A stretch of 64,000 bases of DNA from an uncultured Sphingomonadaceae bacterium (GTDB taxonomy: Bacteria > Pseudomonadota > Alphaproteobacteria > Sphingomonadales > Sphingomonadaceae), in the NCBI GenBank assembly GCA_947503245.1, contig CANNCV010000001.1:1859501-1923500 (forward strand), written 5' to 3'. Of this stretch, positions 1-7,355 are shown in pieces. Position 1 is the stretch's first letter. Each line of letters starts with the position of its first letter. The notes beneath the pieces were generated by a model. It did not search any database and was not told the origin of the DNA. It saw only the letters and a program-made list of their open reading frames with translations. The translations under genes were made by a program, and so were the position numbers.

Positions 1-356
1 TTTGCTACTGCAAGCTGGAAGTCGAGAACTTCGTTTGACGTGTTGGTTACAACAAAAGTTGTTACCGGTGGCGGTGTATCACTGTCATTTTGTCCAGGTG
101 ATACTGATGTTGTTGCATTATCAGATGCAGCAACCGTCAAGTTGATCACACGGTCAACTTGAAAGGTATCAGAGGCTGTCTCTTCCGTCTGATCAACGCC
201 GCCAACCTGGTAATTAACCGTTACGGTGTTATCGATATCTGTGCCCGCCAACGTTGTGTTGGGGACTGTAGTCGCTTGTGCAAACGCTGGATTGGCTGCG
301 CCAATCGATAATGCGAATGCCGAAGCAGCTACAAGAAACTGCTTTCTACTATTCAT
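1..356 (-). CDS. Secreted repeat-type protein, DUF11-like (C-terminus beyond window)
   Basis: The gene starts at an ATG at 356 and runs off the left edge, so only about 118 N-terminal residues are visible. It opens with a clear signal peptide: Asn-Ser-Arg-Lys, a hydrophobic core, then a likely signal peptidase site after NPAFA. The mature part is rich in Thr, Val, Asp and Asn, with segments such as TDIDNTVTVNYQVGG and TTFVVTNTSNEVLDF that resemble the beta-sandwich DUF11/conserved-repeat domains of bacterial surface and secreted proteins. GGAG lies about 8 nt before the start. It is the third gene of a minus-strand group with the two related secreted proteins upstream. The family match is by sequence style only; function and attachment are unknown. 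Confidence 0.75.
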   Translation of the reverse strand, partial: MNSRKQFLVAASAFALSIGAANPAFAQATTVPNTTLAGTDIDNTVTVNYQVGGVDQTEETASDTFQVDRVINLTVAASDNATTSVSPGQNDSDTPPPVTTFVVTNTSNEVLDFQLAVA

Positions 357-418
357 TTCTGGTCTCCATTCTTCTTCAATTAATCCAAAGTATTCCGCTT
401 GGATGTTGTGCGGTGTGA

Positions 419-889
419 CTATTTAACTACGCCACGAAACGTTAATTTCCCTTCATCACCATTTGTAATATCTTCTAAAATGACCCAGCGAATGTGCGTG
501 ACATCTGCTGGTGAAGCGGGACGAAAACGCCCATCGTCGAGGGCGATTCGCAAATCTTCCAATCGCGCCCAGTTTTTTCCGCCATCAACGGAAACTTGTT
601 CGCTGCCATCCAGGGTTTCCTGGAATCTTACGGCAGCGGGAATCGGGTTTGTAATCACAACATCGGTTGCCGGTGTCGGACTGGTGTTTTTGTAGCTGAC
701 TACAAAAACAAGCCGGTCACCCGGGATCAAAGATGTTGGTCTTTCAAGAACAACAGCAGGCTTTCCTGCCGTTTTGGTAATGCGTTCGACAAAAATTTCG
801 CTTTCAAGCGCGATATTGCCATTGGCCAGAGCAGGCGCGGAAAATATTGCGCTGACGGCTGCTAAAATAGTGAAAAATTTACGGATCAT
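419..889 (-). CDS. Small exported DUF11-like protein
   Basis: This 156-residue protein has an N-terminal signal peptide (MIRKFFTILAAVSAIFS followed by an APALA cleavage motif). One beta-rich domain follows, with the segment VVSYKNTSPTPATDVVITNP typical of DUF11 domains (around residues 64-83). Its start overlaps the stop of the upstream gene by 4 bp (ATGA), which argues for translational coupling. The partner upstream carries a similar module with ISDPIPANTIYQ, so the two share a fold. It is probably periplasmic, outer-membrane associated or secreted. No catalytic motif is visible, and the biological role is unknown. Confidence 0.75.
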   Translation of the reverse strand: MIRKFFTILAAVSAIFSAPALANGNIALESEIFVERITKTAGKPAVVLERPTSLIPGDRLVFVVSYKNTSPTPATDVVITNPIPAAVRFQETLDGSEQVSVDGGKNWARLEDLRIALDDGRFRPASPADVTHIRWVILEDITNGDEGKLTFRGVVK

Positions 890-1899
890 GGGGTCACCTC
901 GTCATCAATTTCGACTTGGAAGGTTATGGTGCGTGTCTGCCCGCCGGGAACGTCGCCAAGATCGACAGAGATTGCGGTTCCATCAAATGCACCGGCATCA
1001 TCAGCGGTGTCGGCATCGGTTAATGACGCACCTTCCAATGTAATTGTCTCAGTCTGGTAAATTGTGTTCGCTGGGATAGGGTCAGAGATGATAACATTCT
1101 CAAGTGTGCCACTACCCGTAACGGTGGCGATCAGCGAATATGTGATGATCGATCCAGGAACGGCAGAAGTGCCGCCAAAAGGATCGAGAACAGTGGCTTC
1201 TTTTACCAATGCGATAGAGGCGGCTTGAATGATGAAGAAACCACTGTCATCATCATCAGCACCAGTCGTACCGACAACAGCATCACCGCCGCCATCGCCT
1301 TGACCATCGAATACAGTGCCTGGGGCGCCAGTTCCGGTCACTGCCTCAGCAGTAAGCGAGACCTCTGCACGTTGACCATCTTCGGCATCGGCAGGAATAT
1401 TGTTAATAATGAAAACGGTGATATTGGCGTCTGGTTCAAGAACTGGATCATTCACACCAGCGACATAAATCTCATCTTCGCCGGGATCATATACGCCATT
1501 ACCATTGGTATCGAGCACGATTTGTACCAGCGCAGTGTCAAAATCATCACCAGGACGCGCAGTGTCTGCGGTTAGCGTAAATGCTTCTGATCCGTTACCG
1601 GTGTTGGTCACCAAATATGTCAGAACTTCGTCATCTGCATCAGGTGAAGTCGCGACATCGCCCGGATCGGAAGAATCAACCGTCACATCCAGAAGCTCGT
1701 CTACAGTTATGGAAACAGTATTAGAGGGCAGTTCAACCCGACCATCTGGTCCGTCAAAGCTTGCCGTCGCAGTGTTGTCGATCGGTGTACCGGCACGTGT
1801 GCCAGCAGCCAGAGCAGTATGACTGGTCGTCATTGCAAGGGCAAAAATCGATATTGCGCTTAGACGCAAACAACCGGTGGAGAATTGTGATTTAAACAT
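886..1899 (-). CDS. Exported DUF11-like protein with acidic calcium-loop-like segment
   Basis: The 337-residue protein begins with a long signal peptide ending near TALA (residues about 28-31). The mature protein is very acidic. It contains two beta-sandwich-like modules: one around residues 70-200 and a C-terminal DUF11-type module (PGSIITYSLIATVTGSG ... ISDPIPANTIYQ ... VPGGQTRTITFQVEI). Between them, around residues 130-145, LDTNGNGVYDPGEDE looks like a Ca2+-binding DxNxDG loop as seen in dockerin and SdrD-type repeats. A run of Asp near residue 215 probably forms a flexible linker. It is the first gene of a three-gene minus-strand group. Surface or extracellular location is inferred; the function is unknown. 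Confidence 0.8.
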   Translation of the reverse strand: MFKSQFSTGCLRLSAISIFALAMTTSHTALAAGTRAGTPIDNTATASFDGPDGRVELPSNTVSITVDELLDVTVDSSDPGDVATSPDADDEVLTYLVTNTGNGSEAFTLTADTARPGDDFDTALVQIVLDTNGNGVYDPGEDEIYVAGVNDPVLEPDANITVFIINNIPADAEDGQRAEVSLTAEAVTGTGAPGTVFDGQGDGGGDAVVGTTGADDDDSGFFIIQAASIALVKEATVLDPFGGTSAVPGSIITYSLIATVTGSGTLENVIISDPIPANTIYQTETITLEGASLTDADTADDAGAFDGTAISVDLGDVPGGQTRTITFQVEIDDEVTP

Positions 1900-2203
1900 A
1901 AAAATAATCCGCTTTCATTTCGATAGTGCGGGTTATGTCAGAGAAATCACAAAAAACGGTTAACAGAGAGGCGCTTATCTGTGCAAAGCAAAATGCTATT
2001 TAACTATATGATAGATAACGATAAATATGATTGCCGAACCATGTATTTTTGGTTAATTTTGTGGCAATAGCTGTCACTAGATGTAAAGCAGCAGCATTTG
2101 TTTAAGAAGGCACTAAACCTGCCAAAGGCTCTCATCTTGACAGCTTTAGATTTCGCAAAAGCCAAAATAATGAAATATTTGATCGAAATATGGATAGGAG
2201 GAG
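1900..2203. other. Intergenic region upstream of the secreted-protein genes
   Basis: About 300 bp lie between the start of the secreted-protein group and the tRNA promoter. The stretch is AT-rich and must hold the promoter for the leftward genes, but no convincing -35/-10 pair stood out. A 73-codon minus-strand reading frame at 2004-2225 has no recognisable features and is not called. Confidence 0.5.
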
Positions 2204-2232
2204 TTGACACTATGGCGGTGGTCATCTAACTG
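2204..2232 (+). promoter_or_regulatory. Promoter of tRNA-Asp
   Basis: TTGACA at 2204-2209 is followed after 17 nt by TAACTG at 2227-2232. This would start transcription near 2239, about 25 nt before the mature tRNA 5' end. The -35 is a perfect consensus and the spacing is ideal. Confidence 0.7.
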
Positions 2233-2245
2233 CGCCGCTCCAGCA

Positions 2246-2260
2246 TTTGACACTGTCAAA
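2246..2260. repeat. 15-bp palindrome TTTGACA-C-TGTCAAA
   Basis: TTTGACA (2246-2252) and TGTCAAA (2254-2260) form a perfect inverted repeat around one C, just before the tRNA 5' end and just after the predicted start of transcription. It could be a hairpin in the tRNA leader or a protein-binding site. It could also be part of an old recombination core, since an integrase remnant lies on the other side of the tRNA. The role is unknown. Confidence 0.4.
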
Positions 2261-2264
2261 ATAT

Positions 2265-2341
<77 letters not shown>

Positions 2342-2488
2342 TTTTTTGCAGTGGCAAGTAAAGTAAGCCATTGTTATTATGGATTAAATTAACCGATCGC
2401 CTGAGGCGGTACGATTATTTGCGCAAATGTGGGGTCGTAATTGCGGACAAAATGGGTACAATTACCATCATAATTGATGGAAGGACAC

Positions 2489-3925
2489 GTGAAGAGGCAC
2501 CCCAAAATAGATGGGTTTCTCACGGAACGCGATGGCATTTGATATTACCAAAGACGCGTCCCCAGTGGCTTTGCTCATGCCGATGCGCGCACGAGACTAC
2601 GTTATACTCTTCATACTAAATCCAAAGAGACGGCGCTTGCTCTGCGGGACCACCTCGCCGCTACTGATGAGAATACTGGTCAGCACTTGCTCTTGAGCGT
2701 CCAATGAAGGCTGTGTGAGCGAGACGACGTTTAAGGTGTAGCAGAATAGGTATAAAGCTTCCCAAGAACGAGCACTCGCAAACGGCTTTTCCTACAAGCC
2801 AGCCAAGATTCTCGCGCAAAACCTGATAAAGATACCGATGTGGATCATATGCTAGAGCGCATTGAAACATTGAGAGCGAACACTACCCCCCTCTGTGGTT
2901 CCTGACAAGGCAGAGAACGAAGTACTTCTGGGTAGTGTACAGGAGTCGTTAAAACCCGCTGTATCAGTTTCACAAGCGTTTCAAATCTATCTTGATAAGA
3001 TAGCCTTTAGTGAGATTGCTCAAAAATCCGAAAAGCAGCGTTACTGATGGGAAAAGACGAAGCGAACTTCGATCAATAACTTTATTGAGGTTTGTGGCGA
3101 TGTAGATATTTCTGAGATCACCCGTGAAATGGCGAACTCATATCGTAGCTGGTGGATCGAGCGGATGATGCCGGGAGATGAGCAACTCAAGCCCGTAAAA
3201 CCCAATACAGCTAATCGTCAAAGCTGTATGTTGACTACTTCACTCATATTGGTGATGAAGATCGACTTGATCCCTTCCGCAAGGTATTTTTCAAGGCCAA
3301 CCAGAAGGCCAAAGTACCGCCTTTCGAGATTAAGTGGGTCCGCGAAAAAATTCTGGTGCCGGGTCTATTTGATGAATTGAACGATGATCTTCGTTGCATG
3401 ATCTATGGTCTAATCGAAACAGGCGCGAGATTAAGTGAGATTTGCAATTTACCGACTGAGCAAATTATATTGCATCATAAGGTTCCACATATCGCCATCA
3501 AACCTGTTGGCCGTGAGTTAAAGACCTTTACTTCAGAACGAGAAGTGCCCCTCGTGGGTATGGTTCTTGAAGCGGTGAAGGCGTCTCCGAACGGTTTTGA
3601 ACATTATCGAGGCAAGGGTGAGTTGGTATCAGAGAACTTGATGAAAGCATTCAGGCTCAGGAATCTGTTCCCTTCAACGGATCATGTTATCTACTCGTTC
3701 CACCATGCGTTCGAGGACCGTATGCTACAAGCAGGCATCGATCATGATATGCGATAGTACTTGATGGGTCATAAGCTCAACCGCCCTGCATACGGTCAAA
3801 ATGGGACGTTAGACTCTCGACGAGACCAGTTACTCAAGATTGCGCACCCATTTCCAAAAGGACCAGAGCTTAAAATGTATAAAGTGAGCGACTCAAAACG
3901 CCCAGAAAAGGTCGCCCATAAATAG
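2489..3925 (+). pseudogene. Decayed tyrosine recombinase (phage/island integrase)
   Basis: Translation in shifting frames gives one continuous integrase of about 470 residues. It starts at GTG 2489 (AAGGA at 2481-2485), with a DUF6538-like N-terminus (DGI-stop-YYQRRVPSGFAHADAR). A core-binding region follows (SVSQAFQIYLDKIAFSE ... EVCGDV), then the catalytic domain with ETGARLSEICNL (first Arg), a box II region, LMGHKLNRPAYG (His and nucleophile Tyr) and a stop at 3925. Inactivating changes are in-frame stops at 2540 (probable Trp codon), 2705, 3045 and 3755, frameshifts between 2707 and 2890 and again near 3225, and SFHHAF where SFRHAF is expected. The gene lies 147 bp from tRNA-Asp in the orientation of a site-specific integrase. 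No second copy of the tRNA 3' end was found in the window, so no element boundary can be drawn. Confidence 0.9.
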
Positions 3926-3929
3926 CAAT

Positions 3930-4532
3930 TCATTTTTCTATCCCAATATTAGATAAGCGCCTATGGCGCTTTAAATTCGATATCGAGACACTGGCAATCC
4001 AAAAAAATATCCCACAGAAGAAAAGTCGTTGAAAGTGAGCTATTGATAGAATGTCTATGGCTTGGCCTATTCCGGAAAGAACAATGCTCACAATCGAAGT
4101 CACCGTCGCATATTTTATCAGAGTATTATTCATGGCGCTTTTTGCTTGTAGTCGCGCCAGACTAAGGCACCAAAACCCCATGCAAACACAAACAATTGCG
4201 ATGTGTATGCGGGTCTGCTGCGCTGCAGGATAATCAAGTTGAACAGGTATAGATATGCAGGCAAAAGCCAATCCAAAAAGTCCCAACAAAAGACTGACGG
4301 TAAGATCCTTGATCGAGAGGCCGTAAACGACGCCAAACCCTGAAAGCAGACACCCTACCAATCCGAAACCGATTAGATTCCATGCGCGCGCATAGGGCTG
4401 ACCGATAGCTCCAAGCAGGCTGATAGCGTCATTTACGAAATCGAAGCCAGGCGTCAGACCTCCGAAGGAAACAAGACTGACCAAGAAAAGCGCAATTGCC
4501 GATAGGCCCATTATAGCTGAGAGTTTTTGCAC
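3930..4532 (-). CDS. DUF998 family membrane protein
   Basis: This 200-residue protein is almost entirely hydrophobic, with about six membrane segments (roughly residues 5-25, 48-70, 78-98, 108-126, 140-160 and 166-186). The N-terminal motif with FVNDAISLLGAIGQPYA after the first segment and a conserved-looking LDYPAAQQTRIHI loop fit the DUF998 family of inner-membrane proteins, whose biochemical role is unknown. It lies convergent to the integrase remnant, with stop codons only 4 bp apart, and may have arrived with that element. A start at ATG 4532 gives a normal family length. Confidence 0.75.
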   Translation of the reverse strand: MQKLSAIMGLSAIALFLVSLVSFGGLTPGFDFVNDAISLLGAIGQPYARAWNLIGFGLVGCLLSGFGVVYGLSIKDLTVSLLLGLFGLAFACISIPVQLDYPAAQQTRIHIAIVCVCMGFWCLSLARLQAKSAMNNTLIKYATVTSIVSIVLSGIGQAIDILSIAHFQRLFFCGIFFWIASVSISNLKRHRRLSNIGIEK

Positions 4533-4710
4533 AAATGCCTCATCGATGTATGGCGATTATTCTACCAGCTAGCAGATTTTGAGCTGGACGTCCTTTCCTT
4601 GCCCCAAAACGGTCGCAAAGCGCATAAATCTAAATTCGCATTGGTTGTGTTACTTACCTGATTTCTAAGAGTTATCTAGACGAACTACGTTACTTTGCTT
4701 TAAGTCTGAG

Positions 4711-4738
4711 TTGACTACGAGTATTCGGCCTATATATC
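4711..4738 (+). promoter_or_regulatory. Candidate promoter ahead of the 111-nt structured element
   Basis: TTGACT (4711-4716) is followed after 16 nt by TATATC (4733-4738). Transcription would begin about 40 nt before the 4783-4893 structured element. It sits inside the loop of the 9-bp inverted repeat at 4697/4740. This is sequence match only. Confidence 0.35.
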
Positions 4739-4782
4739 AACTTAAAGCTTCAGATTTAGTGTGTTCTTTCTCTAATTTTTTT

Positions 4783-4893
4783 CGAGAGCTTCAAAAATCA
4801 GTAGTATGTATCGCCATAGTTATCTATGACAATTGCAAATGTTTGCAGGGCATCGCGTAGTCTCTGCACTTTATGCCGTTTTTGAAGCTCTCG
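4783..4893. repeat. 111-nt structured element closed by a 15-bp perfect inverted repeat
   Basis: CGAGAGCTTCAAAAA (4783-4797) is the exact reverse complement of TTTTTGAAGCTCTCG (4879-4893). Inside lie a CATAG-TTAT-CTATG hairpin (4815-4828) and a 7-bp TGCAGGG hairpin (4844-4850 with 4862-4868). As RNA this makes a three-way junction. As DNA it could be a small miniature-transposon-like element with 15-bp ends. No target duplication is evident and there is no T-run on either side, so it is not a simple terminator. Identity is unknown. Confidence 0.5.
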
Positions 4894-4979
4894 TCGCATA
4901 GCATCAATATCGCTATGCTATGGCCTTCGGGCGTGACCAAACCAATCTCAACGCATCAAATCGAGATTTTTCGTTTGTG

Positions 4980-5189
4980 TCATATTTTCCAACGCCCCAA
5001 TTCCATCCACACAAGAATAGGGCGGACAGGGAAAATCCATATAATACCCGCGATAAGAAAGAATATCGCTTGCACGATAACGGGGAGCGTTAAAATATAG
5101 TCTGCTATATTGATGATGATGACTGACCAAATGGCTATAATCAGAAGAATAGCTATCATTCCAGCAGGTTTGCGCATAGTGGGCTTCAT
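4980..5189 (-). CDS. DUF2842 domain protein, small membrane protein
   Basis: The 69-residue protein starts MKPTMRKPAGM and has two membrane segments (about residues 10-30 and 38-57). It ends in a short tail with PVRPILVWMELGRWKI. The N-terminal RKPAG and the terminal W-M-E-x-GRW pattern are characteristic of the DUF2842 family, found in alphaproteobacteria. It follows fau by about 30 bp on the same strand, so the two are probably co-transcribed. The function is unknown; it acts in the inner membrane. Confidence 0.85.
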   Translation of the reverse strand: MKPTMRKPAGMIAILLIIAIWSVIIINIADYILTLPVIVQAIFFLIAGIIWIFPVRPILVWMELGRWKI

Positions 5190-5221
5190 ATTCTGTCCTG
5201 TCTTGCTTTCAACGCAGTGCG

Positions 5222-5797
5222 TTAGCCATTTTCATCAAAAAATATCACGGATTGTTCGGTTATAATGGCGTGCATTTTGCGATCATGTGGTTCGGTTGGT
5301 ATGTCTGCAACTTGCTGAACGGACCAAGCTAGACCGATAACTGCACAATTAGGGTGCCGGGCAACATAACGATCATAATAGCCGCCACCTTGGCCGAGGC
5401 GCGAGCCCTTCGCATCAAATCCCAGCAAAGGTACGATCAAGATATCTGGCGCGATGATGGGCTGCTCAGTTGCTGGTTCCATGATGCCGAATGGGCCAGC
5501 ACTTACATCGTCACCAAATTGCCATTGGCGAAAGACCAGATCATTGCCATTAACAGTCGGCAATGCTGTCGCAATATCCTCTTTTTTGAGCAACTTTGCA
5601 TAGCGCAGGGCAGGGGCCTCATCACCATAGGGCGCATAAAGCCCAATACATTTTGCCTCCGCCAGATGATCCTTAATCATCGACGGAATCGCAGAAAAAC
5701 TGCGTTCCAAGGCAAAAAGAGGGAGATTGGCGACAAAGTTCTTTCGCTCTTGTCGCAATATGCGCCGCAGCGCAGGCTTTGACGGAATATTGGACAT
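5222..5797 (-). CDS. fau: 5-formyltetrahydrofolate cyclo-ligase
   Basis: The enzyme converts 5-formyl-THF to 5,10-methenyl-THF using ATP, returning a storage folate to the one-carbon pool in the cytoplasm. The 191-residue product shows the family signatures: an N-terminal K-x-x-LR basic segment, IGLYAPYGDEAP around residues 58-69, and the C-terminal nucleotide-binding motif LGQGGGYYDRYVA with LGFDAKGSRL before it. The ATG at 5797 is chosen because it begins the family N-terminus (MSNIPSKPALRRILR); an in-frame start at 5968 would run through the 6S RNA. 6S RNA lies just upstream on the same strand, the ssrS-fau linkage known from many proteobacteria, so fau is probably expressed by read-through from it. 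Confidence 0.93.
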   Translation of the reverse strand: MSNIPSKPALRRILRQERKNFVANLPLFALERSFSAIPSMIKDHLAEAKCIGLYAPYGDEAPALRYAKLLKKEDIATALPTVNGNDLVFRQWQFGDDVSAGPFGIMEPATEQPIIAPDILIVPLLGFDAKGSRLGQGGGYYDRYVARHPNCAVIGLAWSVQQVADIPTEPHDRKMHAIITEQSVIFFDENG

Positions 5798-5832
5798 GGG
5801 AAAATTGCCTTCCATCAAAGCGGCGGGAAAAA

Positions 5833-5994
5833 GTGGCAGAACCGCGTGCGTCGTTTTCCGGAATATCCTCTGACGCCAAAACGTCAGGTGGGTGCCATAT
5901 GTTCCGGACCAGGGTCCGGGCAGGGACAGCTCCCTTGGAAAGATGTATCGCCTCAGGGATGTTCTCATCAGCTCGTGCGCTGCAGAACTGCCAC
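5833..5994 (-). ncRNA. ssrS: 6S RNA
   Basis: The transcript of about 162 nt is closed by a perfect GTGGCAG/CTGCCAC terminal stem (5988-5994 with 5833-5839) followed by a T-run. The 5' side of the central bubble reads CCCTGAGGCGATACATC, close to the E. coli 6S segment CCCUGAGCCGAUAUUUC. The 3' side carries a small CTGACG-TTTTGG-CGTCAG hairpin and the apex a CCGGACC/GGTCCGG hairpin, as in other 6S RNAs. The gene precedes fau, its usual neighbour. 6S RNA mimics an open promoter and binds housekeeping RNA polymerase in stationary phase. Confidence 0.82.
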
Positions 5995-5998
5995 AATC

Positions 5999-6027
5999 TA
6001 TCTATGCACTGCGAAGGCGTTGCTCAA
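5999..6027 (-). promoter_or_regulatory. Promoter of 6S RNA
   Basis: On the minus strand TTGAGC (6022-6027) is followed after 17 nt by TAGATA (5999-6004). This places the start of transcription at about 5994, exactly at the 5' end of the predicted 6S terminal stem. The agreement supports both calls. Confidence 0.65.
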
Positions 6028-6097
6028 GCCCTGATATGCTTTACCTTTTAACATTATCAGTTTTCTGCACCAATGTTGCTGATGTGTGCAGATTTTC

Positions 6098-6126
6098 TTG
6101 ACAAGAAAGCCTCGGGCGTATTTAAC
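6098..6126 (+). promoter_or_regulatory. Promoter of the metX-metB operon
   Basis: TTGACA (6098-6103), a 17-nt spacer and TTTAAC (6121-6126) predict a transcription start near 6133, a few bases before the SAM riboswitch begins at 6137. Confidence 0.65.
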
Positions 6127-6136
6127 GGCATTGATA

Positions 6137-6251
6137 ACTCATCAAGACCAGCCGAGGGATAGGCCCTTAGACGCTGGGGCAACCGCCAAAGACTGACCAG
6201 TTTTTGGAAAGGTGCTAAATCCTGCGATATATTGCATATCGGAAGATGAGT
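6137..6251 (+). promoter_or_regulatory. SAM riboswitch (SAM-I/S-box clan)
   Basis: The leader is closed by a perfect P1 helix, ACTCATC (6137-6143) with GATGAGT (6245-6251). Inside are the S-box conserved blocks in order: CAAGA, GAGGGATAGGCCC, GGGGCAACC, GGTGCTAAATCC and the GGAAGATGAG end. It binds S-adenosylmethionine and should lower metX-metB expression when SAM is abundant. No clear intrinsic terminator with T-run follows, although a short T-run occurs near 6295, so control may act at translation. SAM-IV, a close relative, is an alternative class. Confidence 0.82.
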
Positions 6252-6338
6252 CGGAGCGGCATTTGGTGTCCGTTTACCGATGGTCTTGTCAGGATTTTTT
6301 GCTGGGTTGTGTAAGTACAACGATGACAGGCAATGATA

Positions 6339-7355
6339 ATGGCAATGGCTCTAGAAACTTTCAGCTCTGAACCGCAGGCAGCACAGCGCAAAGATACAAA
6401 TGGCGATGTCACCATTGTCCTGCCCGCGCATTTTGAACTTGAGAGCGGTGATACGCTCAATACCCGTCATGTGAAATTACGTTTTCATGGAAACCCCAAT
6501 GGCCCTAAAGTCCTATGTCTTGGCGGTATCTCAGCAACACGAATAGTTGCTGATGGACCGGGATCAGGTGATGCATTGGCTGAAAAGGGTTGGTGGCGTG
6601 ATTTTGTTGGCTATTCTGCTCCGGTAGATTTGCACAGCTATTGTGTCATCGGCTTTGATTTTCTGCCCGGCAATGACACTGATACCATAACCATTACCAC
6701 ACATGATCAGGCACGCGCATTGGCCTATGCCTTATCTTCAACGGGGGTAGAGCGGCTCGATAGCTTTATTGGTTCCTCTTATGGTGGCATGGTCGCTTTG
6801 GCTTTTGCCAGCTTGTTTCCAGAGCGTGTGGGCCGGCTTTGTGTAATTTCCGCAGCTGATAGATCACATCCTGCCGCTATAGCCCAGCGCGGTGTTCAGC
6901 GGCGTATATTGGCGCTTGCTGATAGCTGTGACAAACCCGAAGAGGGCGTGGCATTGGCCCGGCAATTGGCGATGATCAGCTATCGTAGCGCGGAAGAATT
7001 TGACCAACGATTTTCTGGAACAGTTGGGCCCAATAATGGCGATAGTTATGACGTTTGCGATTATCTTATCGCGCGTGGCAAGCAATGCGCTATGTCACTG
7101 CATTGCTATATGGCTTTATCGGACTCTATTGACAGACACAGAGTTGACCCTGCCACTATCACCACGCCTGTCTTACTTATAGCCTCGGACAGCGACCATT
7201 TGGTGTTTCCGAAAGATATGCAGACATTGCAATCAGCGCTTGCTGGTCAGAGTGAATATCGTGAAATTTCATCGCTCTATGGCCATGATGCCTTTTTGAA
7301 AGAGATAGACTCTATCGGCGCAATATTGGCCGATCATCTGGCGGAAGGTTATTAA
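6339..7355 (+). CDS. metX: Homoserine O-acyltransferase (MetX family)
   Basis: This enzyme acylates L-homoserine, the committed step of methionine synthesis. It is an alpha/beta-hydrolase fold protein of about 338 residues. The nucleophile motif GSSYGG (Ser near 147), SDSDHLVFP (catalytic Asp near 286) and YGHDAF (His near 316) make up the triad. The ATG at 6339 is preferred because ACAGG at 6326-6330 is well spaced for it; an ATG two codons earlier is too close. The MetX fold can use acetyl- or succinyl-CoA. The adjacent gene is a close E. coli MetB look-alike, so O-succinylhomoserine is the likely product, by inference. The SAM riboswitch controls it, and its stop overlaps metB by 1 bp. Confidence 0.88.
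   Translation: MAMALETFSSEPQAAQRKDTNGDVTIVLPAHFELESGDTLNTRHVKLRFHGNPNGPKVLCLGGISATRIVADGPGSGDALAEKGWWRDFVGYSAPVDLHSYCVIGFDFLPGNDTDTITITTHDQARALAYALSSTGVERLDSFIGSSYGGMVALAFASLFPERVGRLCVISAADRSHPAAIAQRGVQRRILALADSCDKPEEGVALARQLAMISYRSAEEFDQRFSGTVGPNNGDSYDVCDYLIARGKQCAMSLHCYMALSDSIDRHRVDPATITTPVLLIASDSDHLVFPKDMQTLQSALAGQSEYREISSLYGHDAFLKEIDSIGAILADHLAEGY

Larger units (their letters stand above)
4533..4979. other. Gene-free region with inverted repeats and a candidate ncRNA
   Basis: This 447-bp AT-rich stretch has no credible coding frame. A 9-bp inverted repeat GCTTTAAGT/ACTTAAAGC lies at 4697-4705 and 4740-4748, over a promoter-like sequence. A larger inverted-repeat element lies at 4783-4893. 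Both are listed separately. Confidence 0.6.

Noticed and set aside
2004-2225. Minus-strand 73-codon frame upstream of tRNA-Asp
   Set aside because: No ribosome site, odd composition with clustered Cys and Lys, and it overlaps the tRNA promoter.
5798-5968. N-terminal extension of fau from ATG 5968
   Set aside because: The extension translates the 6S RNA and is not part of the enzyme family; ATG 5797 starts the conserved protein.
6057-6320. Minus-strand 87-codon frame
   Set aside because: It lies across the SAM riboswitch and the metX promoter; the RNA explains the conservation there.
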